DNA of 64,000 nt, taken from assembly GCF_013388355.1 (NCBI RefSeq), contig NZ_CP058246.1, forward strand, positions 3,902,449 to 3,966,448, written 5' to 3'. The position numbers and the translations under genes are program-made. Positions 1 through 8,920 of this stretch are shown piece by piece (the first letter of the stretch is position 1; every line of letters begins with the position of its first letter). The notes beneath the pieces were generated by a model. That model worked only from the letters and a program-made list of their open reading frames with translations, had not been told where the DNA came from and did no database searches. The DNA comes from Flavobacterium sp. LPB0248. Lineage in GTDB: Bacteria > Bacteroidota > Bacteroidia > Flavobacteriales > Flavobacteriaceae.

Positions 1-532
1 AAATCAGAATCAATGCAGTTGAAAGGATAAACCAAAAGCGCATTGAACTAAAGAGATAAGTCGTTTCGTTGGGAAAACGTACAGCAAAATAATAAACCAG
101 ATTTTTATGTTTAGGGAAATAAACAGTTTTTTTGCATTCTGCTTTTTTCTTATAAAGCGAAATATAATCGCCATAAATCATTTCGTCACTTTGGCAGTTG
201 TACATCGCATACTCGAAATCGGTGGTAATGTTCATTTTTTTGAATTCCGTTTTCAGATAAAATTCCAAAATATCGGGTTCAAATTCATTATCCACATTTA
301 CGATATAATAATCGTTTGCAATTTTCTGAACTGGATTTTGAACAGGGAGTTCGTGGTTGGTTCCTTCGTATAATTTTTTAGCTACTTCCAATAAAGCAAT
401 ATGCGCTTTTTGGCTGAGTTTTTTTTGTTCGATTGTAAAAGCTTCTTTTGTCCAAAGCAATTGCGCTACCAAAATACTAATGATAGCGATTAATCCTAAG
501 ATAATGATGCTGTTGAGTTTATTAATTTTCAA
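1..532 (-). CDS. sensor histidine kinase, N-terminal part (runs off the left edge)
   Basis: Translating the minus strand gives an unbroken frame of about 177 residues that continues past the left edge. It opens with a TTG start; an in-frame TGA lies upstream and no ATG lies between. Residues about 7-26 form a membrane helix. An extracytoplasmic domain of about 130 residues follows, with the patterns AEC and VYYFAVRFP, and a second helix begins at the edge (MRFWFILSTALILI). This helix-sensor-helix layout and these motifs match the N-terminus of Bacteroidota two-component sensor kinases. The kinase core is outside the window, so the call rests on layout and resemblance. The forward frames over this stretch are antisense shadows. 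Confidence 0.6.
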   Translation of the reverse strand, partial: MKINKLNSIIILGLIAIISILVAQLLWTKEAFTIEQKKLSQKAHIALLEVAKKLYEGTNHELPVQNPVQKIANDYYIVNVDNEFEPDILEFYLKTEFKKMNITTDFEYAMYNCQSDEMIYGDYISLYKKKAECKKTVYFPKHKNLVYYFAVRFPNETTYLFSSMRFWFILSTALILI

Positions 533-646
533 GAATAAAGAATTTTGAGAGTGTAATATTAATCAATTTTAGCCTGAAAATAGGCGATTAACAAGTCATT
601 AACAAACGTTTGAAACCAGTTAACAGCGACTTGAATTTGTCTGAAT

Positions 647-654
647 TACCTTTG
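647..654 (+). promoter_or_regulatory. Bacteroidota -7 box TACCTTTG
   Basis: TACCTTTG matches the TAnnTTTG consensus and lies 43 bases before the DUF1573 start. The nearest upstream TTG is only 13 bases away, so the -33 element is not convincing. Confidence 0.5.
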
Positions 655-697
655 TAATATCAAAAATGAACTATAAACCATTTTAAATATACCCGTT

Positions 698-1114
698 ATG
701 AAAATGATCAAAATTTCGATGTTAGCTTTGGCTTTAGGCCTAATGTCTTTTTCAGCAATTGCTCCCGTACAATCTTTAGTTTCAGAAACTGAAATTTCAG
801 GAACTGCAGCTTCTACAATTGCTTGGAAAGCAGAAACAGTTGATGTTGGGCAAATTCCGCAAGGAACTCCAAAAGCAATTGTTTACGAATTTAAAAATAC
901 TGGAAAAACAGCTGTAGTGATTACAAACGTACAAGGATCTTGCGGTTGTACAGCTACAGATTACACAAAAGAACCAATTCAGGCTGGTAAATCTGGAAAA
1001 GTTACTGCAACTTACAATGCAGCAAACAAAGGCGCTTTTACAAAAACAGTTACTGTAACAACTAGTGCAGAAACAACACCAAAAGTACTTACTTTAAAAG
1101 GTACTGTTATTTAA
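698..1114 (+). CDS. DUF1573 domain secreted protein
   Basis: A 138-residue protein with a signal peptide over residues 1 to about 24. It is followed by a DUF1573 domain, an immunoglobulin-like fold common in Bacteroidota. The hallmark is the stretch YEFKNTGKTAVVITNV followed by GSCGCT, then TATYNA and a closing TLKGTV strand. Its function is not known; family members are usually periplasmic or surface exposed and related to MSP/ASPM-like folds. It stands alone, with a -7 box upstream and a hairpin terminator just downstream, so it is probably monocistronic. Confidence 0.85.
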   Translation: MKMIKISMLALALGLMSFSAIAPVQSLVSETEISGTAASTIAWKAETVDVGQIPQGTPKAIVYEFKNTGKTAVVITNVQGSCGCTATDYTKEPIQAGKSGKVTATYNAANKGAFTKTVTVTTSAETTPKVLTLKGTVI

Positions 1115-1144
1115 TTAGAATTTTAATAGGTTGGTTATATGGCG

Positions 1145-1179
1145 AAAGCTCCAGACATGTAAATTGTTTGGAGCTTTTT
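1145..1179 (+). terminator. hairpin terminator after the DUF1573 gene
   Basis: AAAGCTCC pairs with GGAGCTTT across a 17-base loop, followed by a T-rich run, 30 bases after the stop codon. Confidence 0.7.
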
Positions 1180-1284
1180 ATTTTTTAGTAACGGCTTAAA
1201 CTTCAAAAAAATAAGGCTTAAGATTTATTTTTGAATTCTTTGATTTAATAGAATTTTTTCTACTTTTAATAAAAAAATCTACGT

Positions 1285-2865
1285 ATGAAAGTTTGGTATT
1301 CGCCTATAATTGCAATTGTTTTTTTTGCTGTTTTTTCGTGTAATTCAAAAGCAGATAAAAAAGAAGAAAATTCAATAAAGAAAGTTGAGAAAATTCCAGA
1401 ATTAAAACTTACGATTGACAGTACACGCATTGCGAAATTTTATGAAAGTTATCCAAAACTTGAAAAATTTAAAGCAGATGTAGCGGCATTATATCAAAAA
1501 AATAAATCAACTCAATTATGGCAGGACAATAAGGGAATTGTCGAATTTGCCAATACACTGTACAATCAGTACAAAAATCTTGATCAAGAAGGATTAAAAA
1601 CCAGTTATCCTTACAACGAACAGTTAAATTCTGTTTTTGATAATAATGTAAATACGAAACTTTCAAAAGAAGATACCGATTTACTGCTTTCCAATCTATA
1701 CTACTATTACGCTGATAAGGTCTATGCAGGTTTTGATGAAAAAACGGTTGTTTCTTTAGAATGGCTTCTGCCTCGAAAAAAGTTCAACTATCAAGTGCTT
1801 TCAGATTCTATCTTTAAGAAATCAACGATTTTGGATGATAAGAAAAGAAAGATGTTTAGCCAATATTACAAGCTTCGCGATGCTCTTAAAGAATATAGAG
1901 AAATAGAGAAAAACGGAGGCTGGAAAACTATTGAGGCGGGAGAAGATTATAAAAGTTTAAAATTAGGCGATTCGTCTGCTGTTATTGCGCAGATTAGAGA
2001 ACGACTTTTTGTAACCAAAGATCTTAAGGAAGATACCAAAAGCCCAGTTTGCGATACAGTTTTAATGAAAGCCTTAAAAAACTATGAATTGCGTCATGGT
2101 TATGTTCCCAAAAACACCATTTTATTGGAGCATATAAATGATTTGAACATTCCTGTTTCAGACCGAATTAAAACTATTATTGCCAATATGGAACGCTGTC
2201 GATGGATTGATCCTGAATTAGAAAAAGGGCAGAAGTACATAGAAGTTAATATTCCTGAATTTAAATTGTATATAATTGAAGATAGAAAAATCGCATTTAC
2301 ATCTGCAGTTGTAGTGGGAAGGGCATTGACAAAAACCGTAATTTTTAGCGGAATGATGAGCAATATTGTTTTCAGTCCGTATTGGAATGTTCCGCCAAGT
2401 ATTATCAAGTCTGAGATAAAACCTGGAATGGCAAGGGATAAAAACTATTTGCAAAAGAAAAATTTGGAGTGGAATAATGGCGCCGTTCGTCAGCTTCCGG
2501 GAAAAAATAATTCACTTGGTTTAGTGAAATTTTTATTTCCAAATTCAAGCAATATTTACTTGCACGATACGCCTTCAAAAAGTTTGTTTGAAAGAGAAAG
2601 CAGAGCTTTTAGCCACGGTTGTGTTCGTGTTGCAAAACCGAGAGAACTGGCAATAGAATTATTAAAACCAGATCCAGCATGGAATCCAGAAAGAATTGAT
2701 AAAGCCATGCATGCAGGAAAAGAAAGCTGGTATACTTTGAAGAAAAAAGTTCCAGTTTATATTGGTTATTTTACGGCTTGGGTAGATCGAGAAGGCAATT
2801 TGAATTTCTATAAAGATATTTACGGAAGAGATGAAAGCCTGATTAAACTCTTAACTGAAGAATAA
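1285..2865 (+). CDS. murein L,D-transpeptidase, YcbB-like lipoprotein
   Basis: A 526-residue protein with a lipoprotein signal ending FFAVFSC at about residue 19. It has a long N-terminal region with a peptidoglycan-binding-like segment (SLKLGDSSAVIAQIRERL, near 230). The C-terminal YkuD catalytic domain covers about 320-490. The active site is the SHGCVRV motif with Cys446, preceded by IYLHDT. This is the usual size and order for YcbB/LdtD-type enzymes, which form 3-3 cross-links in peptidoglycan from the periplasmic side. It converges on an NlpC/P60 hydrolase gene, with a shared hairpin between them. Confidence 0.9.
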   Translation: MKVWYSPIIAIVFFAVFSCNSKADKKEENSIKKVEKIPELKLTIDSTRIAKFYESYPKLEKFKADVAALYQKNKSTQLWQDNKGIVEFANTLYNQYKNLDQEGLKTSYPYNEQLNSVFDNNVNTKLSKEDTDLLLSNLYYYYADKVYAGFDEKTVVSLEWLLPRKKFNYQVLSDSIFKKSTILDDKKRKMFSQYYKLRDALKEYREIEKNGGWKTIEAGEDYKSLKLGDSSAVIAQIRERLFVTKDLKEDTKSPVCDTVLMKALKNYELRHGYVPKNTILLEHINDLNIPVSDRIKTIIANMERCRWIDPELEKGQKYIEVNIPEFKLYIIEDRKIAFTSAVVVGRALTKTVIFSGMMSNIVFSPYWNVPPSIIKSEIKPGMARDKNYLQKKNLEWNNGAVRQLPGKNNSLGLVKFLFPNSSNIYLHDTPSKSLFERESRAFSHGCVRVAKPRELAIELLKPDPAWNPERIDKAMHAGKESWYTLKKKVPVYIGYFTAWVDREGNLNFYKDIYGRDESLIKLLTEE

Positions 2866-2871
2866 AAATAA

Positions 2872-2951
2872 TTTTCACGCAGATTTAAAAAGATTTAAGC
2901 AGATACTCGCAGATTTTAAACTAGAAAAATCTAATTAAATCTGCGTGAAAA
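2872..2951. terminator. bidirectional hairpin between convergent genes
   Basis: A perfect 15-base inverted repeat (TTTTCACGCAGATTT / AAATCTGCGTGAAAA) encloses a 50-base loop that repeats the CAGAT motif. It sits in the 99-base gap between two converging genes. The loop is long for a simple terminator. The same CGGATTT/AAATCTG theme recurs at 10388-10450. Confidence 0.55.
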
Positions 2952-2964
2952 ATAATGATAAAAA

Positions 2965-3465
2965 CTATTTAGATAAAACGTCAACACATTTATAAAAACG
3001 TTTGGTGTAGTGTTCTGTATCTAGTGCTGTTATAGTGACCTGTTGTGCTTTTCCTGAAGAAGCATGAATAAACTTAGACTGCATTCCGTTGGCTTCACAA
3101 ATTATCCCGACGTGACCAACAATATTTCTGTTTTTATATCCGTAGAAAACTAAAACATCACCTACTTTAAATTCTTCTGGTTTTAAAGTTTTACCTATGT
3201 TTTTATAACCGCTTGAACTTCTAGGGAGAGTCATTCCAAAATTTTTAAAAACATAACTCACAAAACCCGAACAGTCAAAACCTTTTTTCGGATTACTGCT
3301 GGCATAAACATAAGGCGTTCCTAAATATTGTTTGGCATAAGCAATTATAGAGTCACGATTGATTTCGGTTTGAACTTGATATGGAGTTTCTTTCCCTTTC
3401 TTTTTTAAATTAAAAGAAGAAAATAAAATAAAGGCTGATAGAAAAATAAAAAAACGTAATCTCAT
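2965..3465 (-). CDS. NlpC/P60 family cysteine peptidase (peptidoglycan endopeptidase)
   Basis: A 166-residue secreted protein. A hydrophobic signal is at residues 3-19 and the NlpC/P60 domain covers about 38-160. Catalytic Cys65 lies in the motif FDCSGFVSYVF, the His in VGHVGI, and the third polar residue in FIHAS. Such enzymes cut D-Glu to diamino-acid bonds in cell-wall stem peptides. No SH3 targeting domain is present, so this is a minimal single-domain version. It faces the L,D-transpeptidase gene tail to tail. Confidence 0.88.
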   Translation of the reverse strand: MRLRFFIFLSAFILFSSFNLKKKGKETPYQVQTEINRDSIIAYAKQYLGTPYVYASSNPKKGFDCSGFVSYVFKNFGMTLPRSSSGYKNIGKTLKPEEFKVGDVLVFYGYKNRNIVGHVGIICEANGMQSKFIHASSGKAQQVTITALDTEHYTKRFYKCVDVLSK

Positions 3466-3623
3466 TTTGTATGCAAAAAGGGTTAAACGGTAAAGATAAG
3501 CCTTAAATCTAGAATTTCAATAGAATACCATTTGTTTCAGTTGTAAGAATTAACGGTGAATAAGCCAGAAGTGATGTGTTTATGTGGTGTTTTTTTATTA
3601 CTTTTTGACATTTTAGTATCTTT

Positions 3624-3650
3624 TTGGATAATCTCTTTCCAATATATTTG
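3624..3650 (+). promoter_or_regulatory. candidate promoter (TTG / TATATTTG) for the esterase pair
   Basis: TTG at 3624-3626 and TATATTTG at 3643-3650 are separated by 16 bases. The -7 box is 31 bases before the start of the first esterase gene. Confidence 0.45.
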
Positions 3651-3681
3651 TGAATCGTATTTATATTTTAACAAATAAACT

Positions 3682-4782
3682 ATGTTTCCCAAAAAAATAG
3701 CTGTTTTAATTTCGTTTTTGCTGATTTCGCTCGTTTCGAATTCGCAAACTCAAAATTCTAATAAAACTTTTTTATACCAAGGTAGAATTGATAAACTTCA
3801 AAATGGTCAGGTTATTTTAATCGGAACAGCCTCTTCGGTTACTTTTAATTTTACCGGAAATGAATGCACAATATCTCTTCAAAGCGTTGATTCTTATGAA
3901 CATCACAATTACGTGCAGCTGGTTTTGGATGGAGAATATATAGGAAAGATTAGAATTGAAAAAGGAGCGGTTCAGTCATTTCCAATCAAAGTTACTTCTA
4001 AGCAAAAAGAACATCGACTAGAAATCTACAAAAATACAGAAGCACAAAGCGGCAATATTTTGTTTGCTGGAACAACTGCAAAACTGACTGCAATTTCATT
4101 TCAAAAGAAAAAGAAAATCGAGTTTATTGGTGATTCTATAACTTGTGGAGCGGCGAGTGATCCGTCGGATATTCCTTGTGATAAAGGCGAATATATGGAT
4201 CATCATAATGGGTATTATGCTTATGGGCCAACACTTTCTAGGGCAATTGGCGTCGATTATTTGATGAGCTGTGTTTCAGGAATCGGAATGTACAGAAATT
4301 GGAATGATGAGCATAAAGAAGAAGCCATAATGCCAGATGTCTATCCCAATCTATATTTGACAAAAGAGGCTTCAAAACCGAAATATGATTTTGCGTTTCA
4401 GCCAGATATTATCAGCATTGCCTTAGGAACAAATGATTTTTCTGGTGGAGACGGTAAAAAGGAACGTCTTCCTTTTAATGCCGAAAAATATGTTTCTAAT
4501 TATATCAACTTCATCAAAATGCTTTACAAACACAATCCGAAGGTGCAGATTGTAATTACAAATAGTCCAATGGTTGGCGGAGAAAGAGCAGTTGTTTTTG
4601 AAGATTGTCTGAATAAAGTTAAGAACGCTTTCGCGAATGATAAAGCACACAAACCAATTCAGATTTTCAAGTTCAAGCCAATGACACCAAATGGATGTTC
4701 AGGTCATCCAGATGTAGCTGATCATAAGGTTTTGGCAGAAGAATATGGCCCATTTTTAAAGAAGTTGCTAAATGAAAAATAA
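3682..4782 (+). CDS. carbohydrate esterase, CE2-like SGNH hydrolase
   Basis: A 366-residue secreted protein (signal 1 to about 21). An N-terminal beta-rich domain at about 30-140 is followed by an SGNH hydrolase domain. Active-site features are visible: G150-D-S152-I-T (nucleophile Ser152), GTND at 249-252, and His342 in GHPD. A beta-sandwich fused ahead of an SGNH domain is the CE2 architecture, known for deacetylating mannans and xylans. Its stop overlaps the next esterase by 11 bases, so the two are co-translated. The linkage to mannan comes from neighbouring genes. An SGNH esterase of another sugar specificity is possible. Confidence 0.75.
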   Translation: MFPKKIAVLISFLLISLVSNSQTQNSNKTFLYQGRIDKLQNGQVILIGTASSVTFNFTGNECTISLQSVDSYEHHNYVQLVLDGEYIGKIRIEKGAVQSFPIKVTSKQKEHRLEIYKNTEAQSGNILFAGTTAKLTAISFQKKKKIEFIGDSITCGAASDPSDIPCDKGEYMDHHNGYYAYGPTLSRAIGVDYLMSCVSGIGMYRNWNDEHKEEAIMPDVYPNLYLTKEASKPKYDFAFQPDIISIALGTNDFSGGDGKKERLPFNAEKYVSNYINFIKMLYKHNPKVQIVITNSPMVGGERAVVFEDCLNKVKNAFANDKAHKPIQIFKFKPMTPNGCSGHPDVADHKVLAEEYGPFLKKLLNEK

Positions 4783-6151
4783 TATTTTTAAGTTTGTTTT
4801 CTTTCTATTGATTTCCAGTACTATGATGGCAAACGTTTCACTTCCGAATATTTTTGGTGATAATATGGTTTTACAGCGCAACTCTGAAGTGAAAATTTGG
4901 GGTTGGGCAAATCCAAAAGAAGAAATTAAATTAATTTCCAGTTGGAACAATACGGAATATAACACTGTTGCCAATAATCAGGCAAAATGGGAAATTACCA
5001 TTAAAACTCCAGAAGCGGGTGGACCGTTTACAATTTCGATAAAAGGCTACAATGAAGTGGTTTTAAAAAACATTTTAATTGGCGAAGTCTGGCTTTGTTC
5101 TGGACAATCGAATATGGAAATGTCGGTGAGTTGGGGAATTGACGATGGCGAAGAAGAAATGAAAAATGCCACAAATCCTAATATTCGTTTTTTCACAGTT
5201 CCGAAATTGACTGCTGAGAATCCGCAGAATAATTTGCTGGGAAATTGGACAGAATCGACTCCAGAAACCATGAAATATTTTAGTGCTGTTGGTTACTTTT
5301 TTGCTAAACGCCTGCGTGAAGATTTAAAAAATGTTCCAATCGGATTAATTTCTTCGAATTGGGGCGGAACTCCTGCAGAAATCTGGATGCCTGCAGAAGT
5401 TGTAAATAACGATCCTATTTTATTGGAAAATGCCAAAAAATTAAATGAACAAGAATACGGACCAAGACAACCTGGACGTGCTTATAATGCGATGATTTAT
5501 CCAATTATAGGATTTAAAATTGCAGGAACGCTTTGGTATCAGGGAGAGTCGAATGTAGGTTCTTTGGTTTATGATAAAACTTTGGGCGCTTTAATCACAT
5601 CTTGGAGAAAAGAATGGAAGGATGAATTCCCGTTTTATTATGTCCAGATTGCGCCATTTAAAACCGGAAAGAACAATTTTTCTAATGTCACAGTTAGAGA
5701 CTCGCAGAGAAAATTATTGAAAGAAGTTCCGAAAACAGGAATGGTGGTGATCAGTGATATTTCGGATACGATTGATATTCATCCAAAAAATAAAAAATCG
5801 GTTGGAATTCGTCTAGCGAATCTGGCTTTGGCAGAAACTTACAAAACCAATTCTAATTTGGTTAATGGACCACTTTTTAAGGGAATTAAAGTGAATAAAA
5901 ATACAGTAATCGTTTCTTTTGACTACGGAGACGGATTATACTTTAAAGACAAAAAATCGAATCAATTTGAGGTTGCGGGAACTGATGGAGTTTTCTATCC
6001 TGCCGAAGCTTCAATTAAAAATAACGAAGTGATTGTGACAAGTAAAAAAGTAGCTTCTCCAGCAAAAGTGAGATTTGCATGGGGAAATACGATTCAGTCA
6101 GATTTGTTTAATAAAGCGAATTTGCCTGCTTCTTGTTTTGTTTCTGAGTGA
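4772..6151 (+). CDS. sialate O-acetylesterase-like carbohydrate acetylesterase
   Basis: A 459-residue protein with a signal peptide over 1 to about 20. Blocks typical of the sialate O-acetylesterase (SASA, DUF303) family are present: CSGQSNMEM with candidate nucleophile Ser113, NWGGTPAEIWMP, and WYQGESN at 255-261. Family members in polysaccharide loci remove acetyl groups from xylan, mannan or pectin as well as from sialic acid. No sialic acid genes are nearby, while mannan enzymes are, so a hemicellulose acetylesterase role is inferred. It overlaps the upstream CE2-like gene. Confidence 0.8.
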   Translation: MKNNIFKFVFFLLISSTMMANVSLPNIFGDNMVLQRNSEVKIWGWANPKEEIKLISSWNNTEYNTVANNQAKWEITIKTPEAGGPFTISIKGYNEVVLKNILIGEVWLCSGQSNMEMSVSWGIDDGEEEMKNATNPNIRFFTVPKLTAENPQNNLLGNWTESTPETMKYFSAVGYFFAKRLREDLKNVPIGLISSNWGGTPAEIWMPAEVVNNDPILLENAKKLNEQEYGPRQPGRAYNAMIYPIIGFKIAGTLWYQGESNVGSLVYDKTLGALITSWRKEWKDEFPFYYVQIAPFKTGKNNFSNVTVRDSQRKLLKEVPKTGMVVISDISDTIDIHPKNKKSVGIRLANLALAETYKTNSNLVNGPLFKGIKVNKNTVIVSFDYGDGLYFKDKKSNQFEVAGTDGVFYPAEASIKNNEVIVTSKKVASPAKVRFAWGNTIQSDLFNKANLPASCFVSE

Positions 6152-6203
6152 GTGTGTAAAGAAGAAAGAATAAAGAAGCAAGATTTTAGATTTTAGATTT
6201 TTT

Positions 6204-6239
6204 GTCAGGCTGAGCGATCCCGAAGCTTCGGGCGAAGTC
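6204..6239. repeat. short palindromic repeat unit
   Basis: A GTCAGGCTGAGCG...CGAAGTC unit is interrupted by the perfect palindrome CCCGAAGCTTCGGG (6219-6232). The same outer words occur at 61175-61235, so this is a dispersed intergenic repeat. It may also fold as a terminator after the esterase operon. Confidence 0.6.
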
Positions 6240-6260
6240 CCACAAAGTGATACGAGAAGT

Positions 6261-6362
6261 TTGTCATTTCGAGGAACAAGAAACCACACTCGGGATTCGG
6301 TAAAGATTGGTGGAATTCTATGTGGAACTTCTAGTGTGATCCTTCGTTCCTCAGGATGACAA
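6261..6362. repeat. 102-bp inverted-repeat element (MITE/REP-like)
   Basis: The ends are imperfect inverted copies of about 29 bases. The left end reads TTGTCATTTCGAGGAAC and the right end, read inward, TTGTCATCCTGAGGAAC; both arms finish in CACAC. No open frame fits inside. This type of TTGTCAT/GAGGAAC palindrome is a non-coding dispersed repeat, here between the esterase operon and the GH3 gene. Confidence 0.65.
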
Positions 6363-6393
6363 GATAACGGAAACGTTCTTTTGAAAACGATTT

Positions 6394-6490
6394 GCGTGAG
6401 GGATAGAAGTGGAAAGCCCACAGCCGTGAGGAACGAACAGGCGAGGACTTGAAACGGATAGCCCGACCCGCTTTTTCAGCGGGACACGCC
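6394..6490 (+). ncRNA. candidate structured RNA element, copy A (upstream of the GH3 gene)
   Basis: The segment is closed by a GCGTG/CACGC stem (6394-6398 with 6485-6489). It contains the conserved words GATAGAAGTGGAAA and AACGGATAGC and ends with a CCCGCT/AGCGGG hairpin (6467-6483). The two conserved words and their spacing recur on the minus strand at 12938-13020, while the middle hairpin differs. Constant flanks with a variable stem suggest a folded RNA. It is oriented with the GH3 gene, 85 bases before its start. The Rfam Flavo-1 family is a candidate to compare; I cannot confirm a match by eye. Confidence 0.45.
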
Positions 6491-6523
6491 AAAATAAAAA
6501 AACTTAGAATCTTAGCGTCTCAG

Positions 6524-6541
6524 TCCCGATAGCTATCGGGA
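6524..6541. repeat. 18-bp perfect palindrome
   Basis: TCCCGATAGCTATCGGGA reads the same on both strands. It is embedded in a CTTAG...CTCAG...CCTTAG repeat also found near 49685-49840, and ends 33 bases before the GH3 start codon. It could be an operator or part of the repeat; nothing in the window decides. Confidence 0.5.
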
Positions 6542-6574
6542 TAGAACCTTAGAAAAAAAACTAACTAAACCACA

Positions 6575-8872
6575 ATGAAAAATAAACAAATACTAATTAT
6601 TGGGGTATTTTCCCTGTTTACTGTTGGAAATATGAATGCACAAAAAAAGCCGTATCTGGATAAGAATAAAACTGTGGAGCAGCGTATAGATCTGCTTTTG
6701 CCGTTAATGACGCTGGAGGAAAAAGTAGGGCAGATGAATCAATATAATGGCTTTTGGGATGTTACAGGACCCGCGCCAAAAGGCGGAACAGCCGAATTAA
6801 AATACGAACATTTAAGAAAAGGATTGGTCGGGTCGATGCTGACGGTTCGTGGTGTGAGAGAAGTTCGTGCCGTGCAGAAAATTGCGGTGGAAGAAACCCG
6901 ATTAGGAATTCCGTTAATTATTGGTTTTGACGTAATACATGGCTATAAAACGTTAAGTCCGATTCCGTTGGCAGAAGCGGCAAGTTGGGATTTAGAAGCA
7001 ATTAAAAAATCGGCGGCGATTGCAGCAGATGAAGCTTCGGCATCTGGAATTAACTGGACTTTCGGGCCAAATGTTGATGTGGCAAATGATGCGCGTTGGG
7101 GACGTGTGATGGAAGGTTCGGGAGAAGATCCTTATTTGGGAAGTAAAATTGGATATGCACGAGTTAAGGGTTTTCAAGGAGAAACTATAGCTGATTTGGC
7201 TAAAGTAAATACGATCGCGGCTTGTGCGAAACATTTTGCAGCTTATGGTTATGTTGAAGCGGGATTGGAATATAATATTGTAGACATTAGTAATTCGAAA
7301 TTGTACAATTCAGTTTTGCCTCCTTTTGAAGCAACGGTTGAGGCTGGAGTTCGTACGTTTATGAATTCGTTTAATACTTTGAATGGTGTTCCTGCGACTG
7401 GGAACGCTTTTTTGCAAAGAGATATCTTAAAAGGGAAATGGAAGTTTGACGGATTTGTGATTTCTGATTATGCTTCAATTCGTGAAATGATCGCTCACGG
7501 TTATGCAAAAGACGAAGCCGATGCGACTGCAAAAGCGGTGATTGCAGGTTCTGATATGGATATGGAATCGTATTTATATGTGGCAAAATTGGTCGATTTG
7601 GTAAAATCTGGAAAAGTAAAAGAATCTTTGGTTGATGATGCAGTTCGAAGAATTTTGCGTGTGAAATTTGAATTGGGTTTATTTGATGATCCGTACAGAT
7701 ATTGTGATGAAAAACGCGAAAAAGAAGTCGTTGGAAGTAAAGCCAACAATGAAGGCGTTTTGGATATGGCGAAAAAATCTATCGTTTTATTGAAGAACGA
7801 AAAGAATTTGCTTCCGCTAAAGAAATCTGGACAGAAAATTGCTTTGATTGGCGCTTTGGCAAATGATAAAAATAGTCCGTTGGGAAGCTGGAGAATTGCG
7901 GCTTCTGACGATACTGCAGTTTCGGTTTTAGAAGGAATGCAACAATATAAAGGCAATCAGCTGACTTTTGAAAAAGGTGCTGATTTACTAAAACAAAAAG
8001 CAACTTTCTTAACGGAAACCGTTTTCAATACAACTGACAAAAGCGGATTTGAAGCGGCTAAAAATGCAGCAAAGAATGCCGATGTTGTGGTAATGGTTCT
8101 AGGTGAATACGGTTTTCAAAGCGGTGAAGGGAGAAGTAGAACTGATTTGAGTTTGCCAGGTTTACAGCAAGAATTGCTAGAAAAAATCTACAAAGTAAAC
8201 CCGAATGTGGTTTTGGTTTTAAATAATGGTCGTCCGTTGAGTATTCCGTGGGCTGCAGAGAATGTTCCAGCTATTGTTGAGGCTTGGCATTTGGGAACGC
8301 AGGCTGGAAATGCGATTGCTCAGGTTTTATACGGAGATTATAATCCGAGTGGAAAACTGCCAATGTCGTTTCCGAGAAATGTAGGTCAGGTGCCAATTTA
8401 TTACAACAAATACAGTACAGGAAGGCCAATTGACAGCGATAAAAATGTTTTCTGGTCACATTATATGGATGTGGAAAAAACGCCTCAATTTCCTTTCGGT
8501 TTTGGATTGAGTTATACAAAATTCGATTATAAAAACTTGAAATTAAATAAGATGGCTTTCGCAAAAGGTGAAAAAGTTGAGATAAGCGTTGAGGTTACAA
8601 ATTCAGGAAATTATGATGGAAAAGAAGTAGTTCAGTTATACATTCATGATGAATTTGCAAGTATCGTTCGCCCAATAAAAGAATTGAAAGGTTTTGAATT
8701 GGTGAATCTGAAAAAGGGTGAAACTAAAACGATAAACTTTACTTTAACCGATAAGGAGCTTGGGTTTTATGATAATGAAGGAAATTATTTAGTTGAACCG
8801 GGAACGTTTAAAATCATGGTTGGAGGTAGCTCTGATAAAGGTTTGCAGGGCGGTTTTGAAATTAAAGAGTAG
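6575..8872 (+). CDS. bglX: GH3 beta-glucosidase, BglX-like
   Basis: A 765-residue secreted or periplasmic enzyme with a signal over 1 to about 22. The GH3 N-terminal barrel carries GFVISDYASI with nucleophile Asp298. The GH3 C-terminal domain begins near 395 (SIVLLKNEKNLLPLKK) and an FN3-like domain covers about 675-755. Length and order match BglX-type beta-glucosidases. In this locus it could remove terminal glucose from glucomannan oligosaccharides or act on beta-xylosides; specificity cannot be read from sequence. Its long leader carries the RNA-like element and a palindrome, so it is probably transcribed apart from the esterases. Confidence 0.9.
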   Translation: MKNKQILIIGVFSLFTVGNMNAQKKPYLDKNKTVEQRIDLLLPLMTLEEKVGQMNQYNGFWDVTGPAPKGGTAELKYEHLRKGLVGSMLTVRGVREVRAVQKIAVEETRLGIPLIIGFDVIHGYKTLSPIPLAEAASWDLEAIKKSAAIAADEASASGINWTFGPNVDVANDARWGRVMEGSGEDPYLGSKIGYARVKGFQGETIADLAKVNTIAACAKHFAAYGYVEAGLEYNIVDISNSKLYNSVLPPFEATVEAGVRTFMNSFNTLNGVPATGNAFLQRDILKGKWKFDGFVISDYASIREMIAHGYAKDEADATAKAVIAGSDMDMESYLYVAKLVDLVKSGKVKESLVDDAVRRILRVKFELGLFDDPYRYCDEKREKEVVGSKANNEGVLDMAKKSIVLLKNEKNLLPLKKSGQKIALIGALANDKNSPLGSWRIAASDDTAVSVLEGMQQYKGNQLTFEKGADLLKQKATFLTETVFNTTDKSGFEAAKNAAKNADVVVMVLGEYGFQSGEGRSRTDLSLPGLQQELLEKIYKVNPNVVLVLNNGRPLSIPWAAENVPAIVEAWHLGTQAGNAIAQVLYGDYNPSGKLPMSFPRNVGQVPIYYNKYSTGRPIDSDKNVFWSHYMDVEKTPQFPFGFGLSYTKFDYKNLKLNKMAFAKGEKVEISVEVTNSGNYDGKEVVQLYIHDEFASIVRPIKELKGFELVNLKKGETKTINFTLTDKELGFYDNEGNYLVEPGTFKIMVGGSSDKGLQGGFEIKE

Positions 8873-8920
8873 CTTTTTTTGAGGTTCAAAGAAGCAAAGT
8901 GACAAAGGTTCATAGTTTTT

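Noticed and set aside
107..548. Two forward open frames of 88 and 63 codons
   Set aside because: They are antisense to a better frame on the minus strand that encodes the sensor kinase N-terminus. Their composition (Phe/Ile-rich, no motif) is that of a shadow.
4772..6151. A sialic acid catabolism role
   Set aside because: Despite the family name, there is no sialidase, NanA, NanE or sialic acid transporter in the window.
6098..6421. Minus-strand frame of 107 codons with the word CHPEERRIT
   Set aside because: This is translation of the dispersed palindromic repeats. It covers the end of the esterase gene and no known domain is visible.
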